From: Perkinsus chesapeaki
Lineage: Eukaryota > Perkinsozoa > Perkinsida > Perkinsidae
Length of the DNA stretch: 41,308 nt
NCBI GenBank assembly: GCA_013115145.1
Contig: JAAPAO010000233.1
Coordinates: 7,964-49,271 of the forward strand
Reading direction: 5' to 3'
The translations under genes and the position numbers were made by a program. This document shows positions 40,566-41,308 of this stretch, piece after piece. Every line of letters starts with the position of its first letter. The stretch's first letter is position 1. The notes beneath the pieces are model-generated. The model saw nothing but the letters and a program-made list of their open reading frames with translations, searched no databases and was not told the DNA's origin.

Positions 40566-41308
40566 CTAAAATGACGCAACCATTCCGATCGACAACTGAT
40601 GATCTTCAATAGGTTCCCGATGGTGAAGTATTATCCCATCTTCACCGGAAAGCTTGGCAGTCGTAGGGCAGCGTCGACGGCACATCGATACGTGATTGTC
40701 ACATTAAATTCTATGCCAAAGATTTTCTCGTACAAGCTCGACAAAAGCTCGATAAATCTCACCCATAATTGGAGTATACGCTCTTTCGACTACAAACGTT
40801 GGCGAAAAGATAAATTGTTGACATTTCAACAAATCGAGTCGCGTCATATCGGATCATTGCGAACGCAATCGGACTAGATGTTGACCAAGGAAAAGTGTCG
40901 TAGAGAGATCTTGGCAGCGCAGCGATACGTCACATGAAGTTTCTTACTTGACATCGCATCATAAAAATTCAACAACAGTGGGATCATATCACGCATTACG
41001 TAAAATATATACTTTTACACTTGCAAGCGTCGGCGGAAAATTAATTTCTGAATAAGAAACGGCCCCTTAGGTCTGCGAGCGGATCAAGGCGGCAGACGAT
41101 CCAACACTCCACAGCAATTGCCCACGATCCTCTATCACCTCGGTCCCATGAACCCATTCATCGCTCTCTGCATGCACAATATAGCTGCCTCAGTACCTCA
41201 CGACAACAACACTAAAGTCATGCGAACCAAACCGTCATGCGAGTCCTTTTCCAGGCACAACTTCCTCGATGTCAAATGTAAGAACGTGCCATGATGATAA
41301 CACTTGAA
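40566..41308. other. Window end, upstream part of the PrpD-like gene
   Basis: Should contain further 5' exons of the minus-strand PrpD-like gene. A minus-strand stretch near 40700-40640 (RCAVDAALRLPSFP) looks coding but its phase does not match the exon at 40565. Nothing else is assignable. Confidence 0.35.

Overview
The window reads as nuclear DNA of a unicellular eukaryote. Genes are split by many very short introns (mostly 39-75 bp) with GT..AG ends, and the products are eukaryotic or protist-type: Trm4/NSUN2, a Trm9-type methyltransferase, an AGC kinase, exostosin, SLC35F6, an S10 carboxypeptidase and a subtilase. Intron style, the secreted protease genes, the Cys-rich CC-type exostosin and the tandem solute carriers fit an alveolate such as Perkinsus. 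That assignment is inference from gene content, not a database match.

Layout. 1-4.7 kb: 32-bp tandem repeats, then the 3' part of a Trm4/NSUN2 tRNA m5C methyltransferase (+, five exons, 413-3036), a small tail-anchored membrane protein, and an intact single-exon TrmO-like tRNA m6t6A37 methyltransferase (3587-4717). 5-6.8 kb: an unrecognised, probably secreted + strand gene with short introns. 9.2-11.6 kb: a complete S10 serine carboxypeptidase in 14 exons, 449 aa. 13.3-17.0 kb (-): a Trm9/ALKBH8-type wobble-uridine methyltransferase in 10 exons, 326 aa. 17.2-20.1 kb (-): a PKA/PKG-like AGC kinase in 15 exons, about 388 aa. 20.4-20.7 kb: four near-perfect hairpins in a row. 23.0-24.8 kb: exostosin-type GT47 glycosyltransferase. 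26.1-29.1 kb: two tandem SLC35F6-like transporters. 29.1-35 kb: sparse, hairpin-rich DNA with a Cys-rich secreted protein and the last exon of a basic protein. 35.2-36.3 kb: subtilisin-like protease flanked by copies of one repeat. 37.3-40.6 kb and onward (-): 2-methylcitrate dehydratase (MmgE/PrpD family), interrupted by about 1.9 kb of AT-rich DNA.

Three tRNA-modifying enzymes (Trm4, TrmO, Trm9) lie within 17 kb. Exon structures were built by hand from homology and splice signals. For the carboxypeptidase, Trm9, the kinase and the Cys-rich protein, the exon lengths add up to an exact multiple of three.

The most unusual signal is in the introns. At least eleven sites carry a tRNA T-arm / Pol III B-box sequence (GGTTCGANYCC), often followed by a T-run, in both orientations. 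In several the T-arm GTGGG or GTGAG is itself the 5' splice site. A separate 30-nt sequence is shared, in opposite transcriptional orientation, by one Trm9 intron and a 39-bp kinase intron. Together these suggest families of short, mobile, intron-forming elements (introner-like), some tRNA-derived.
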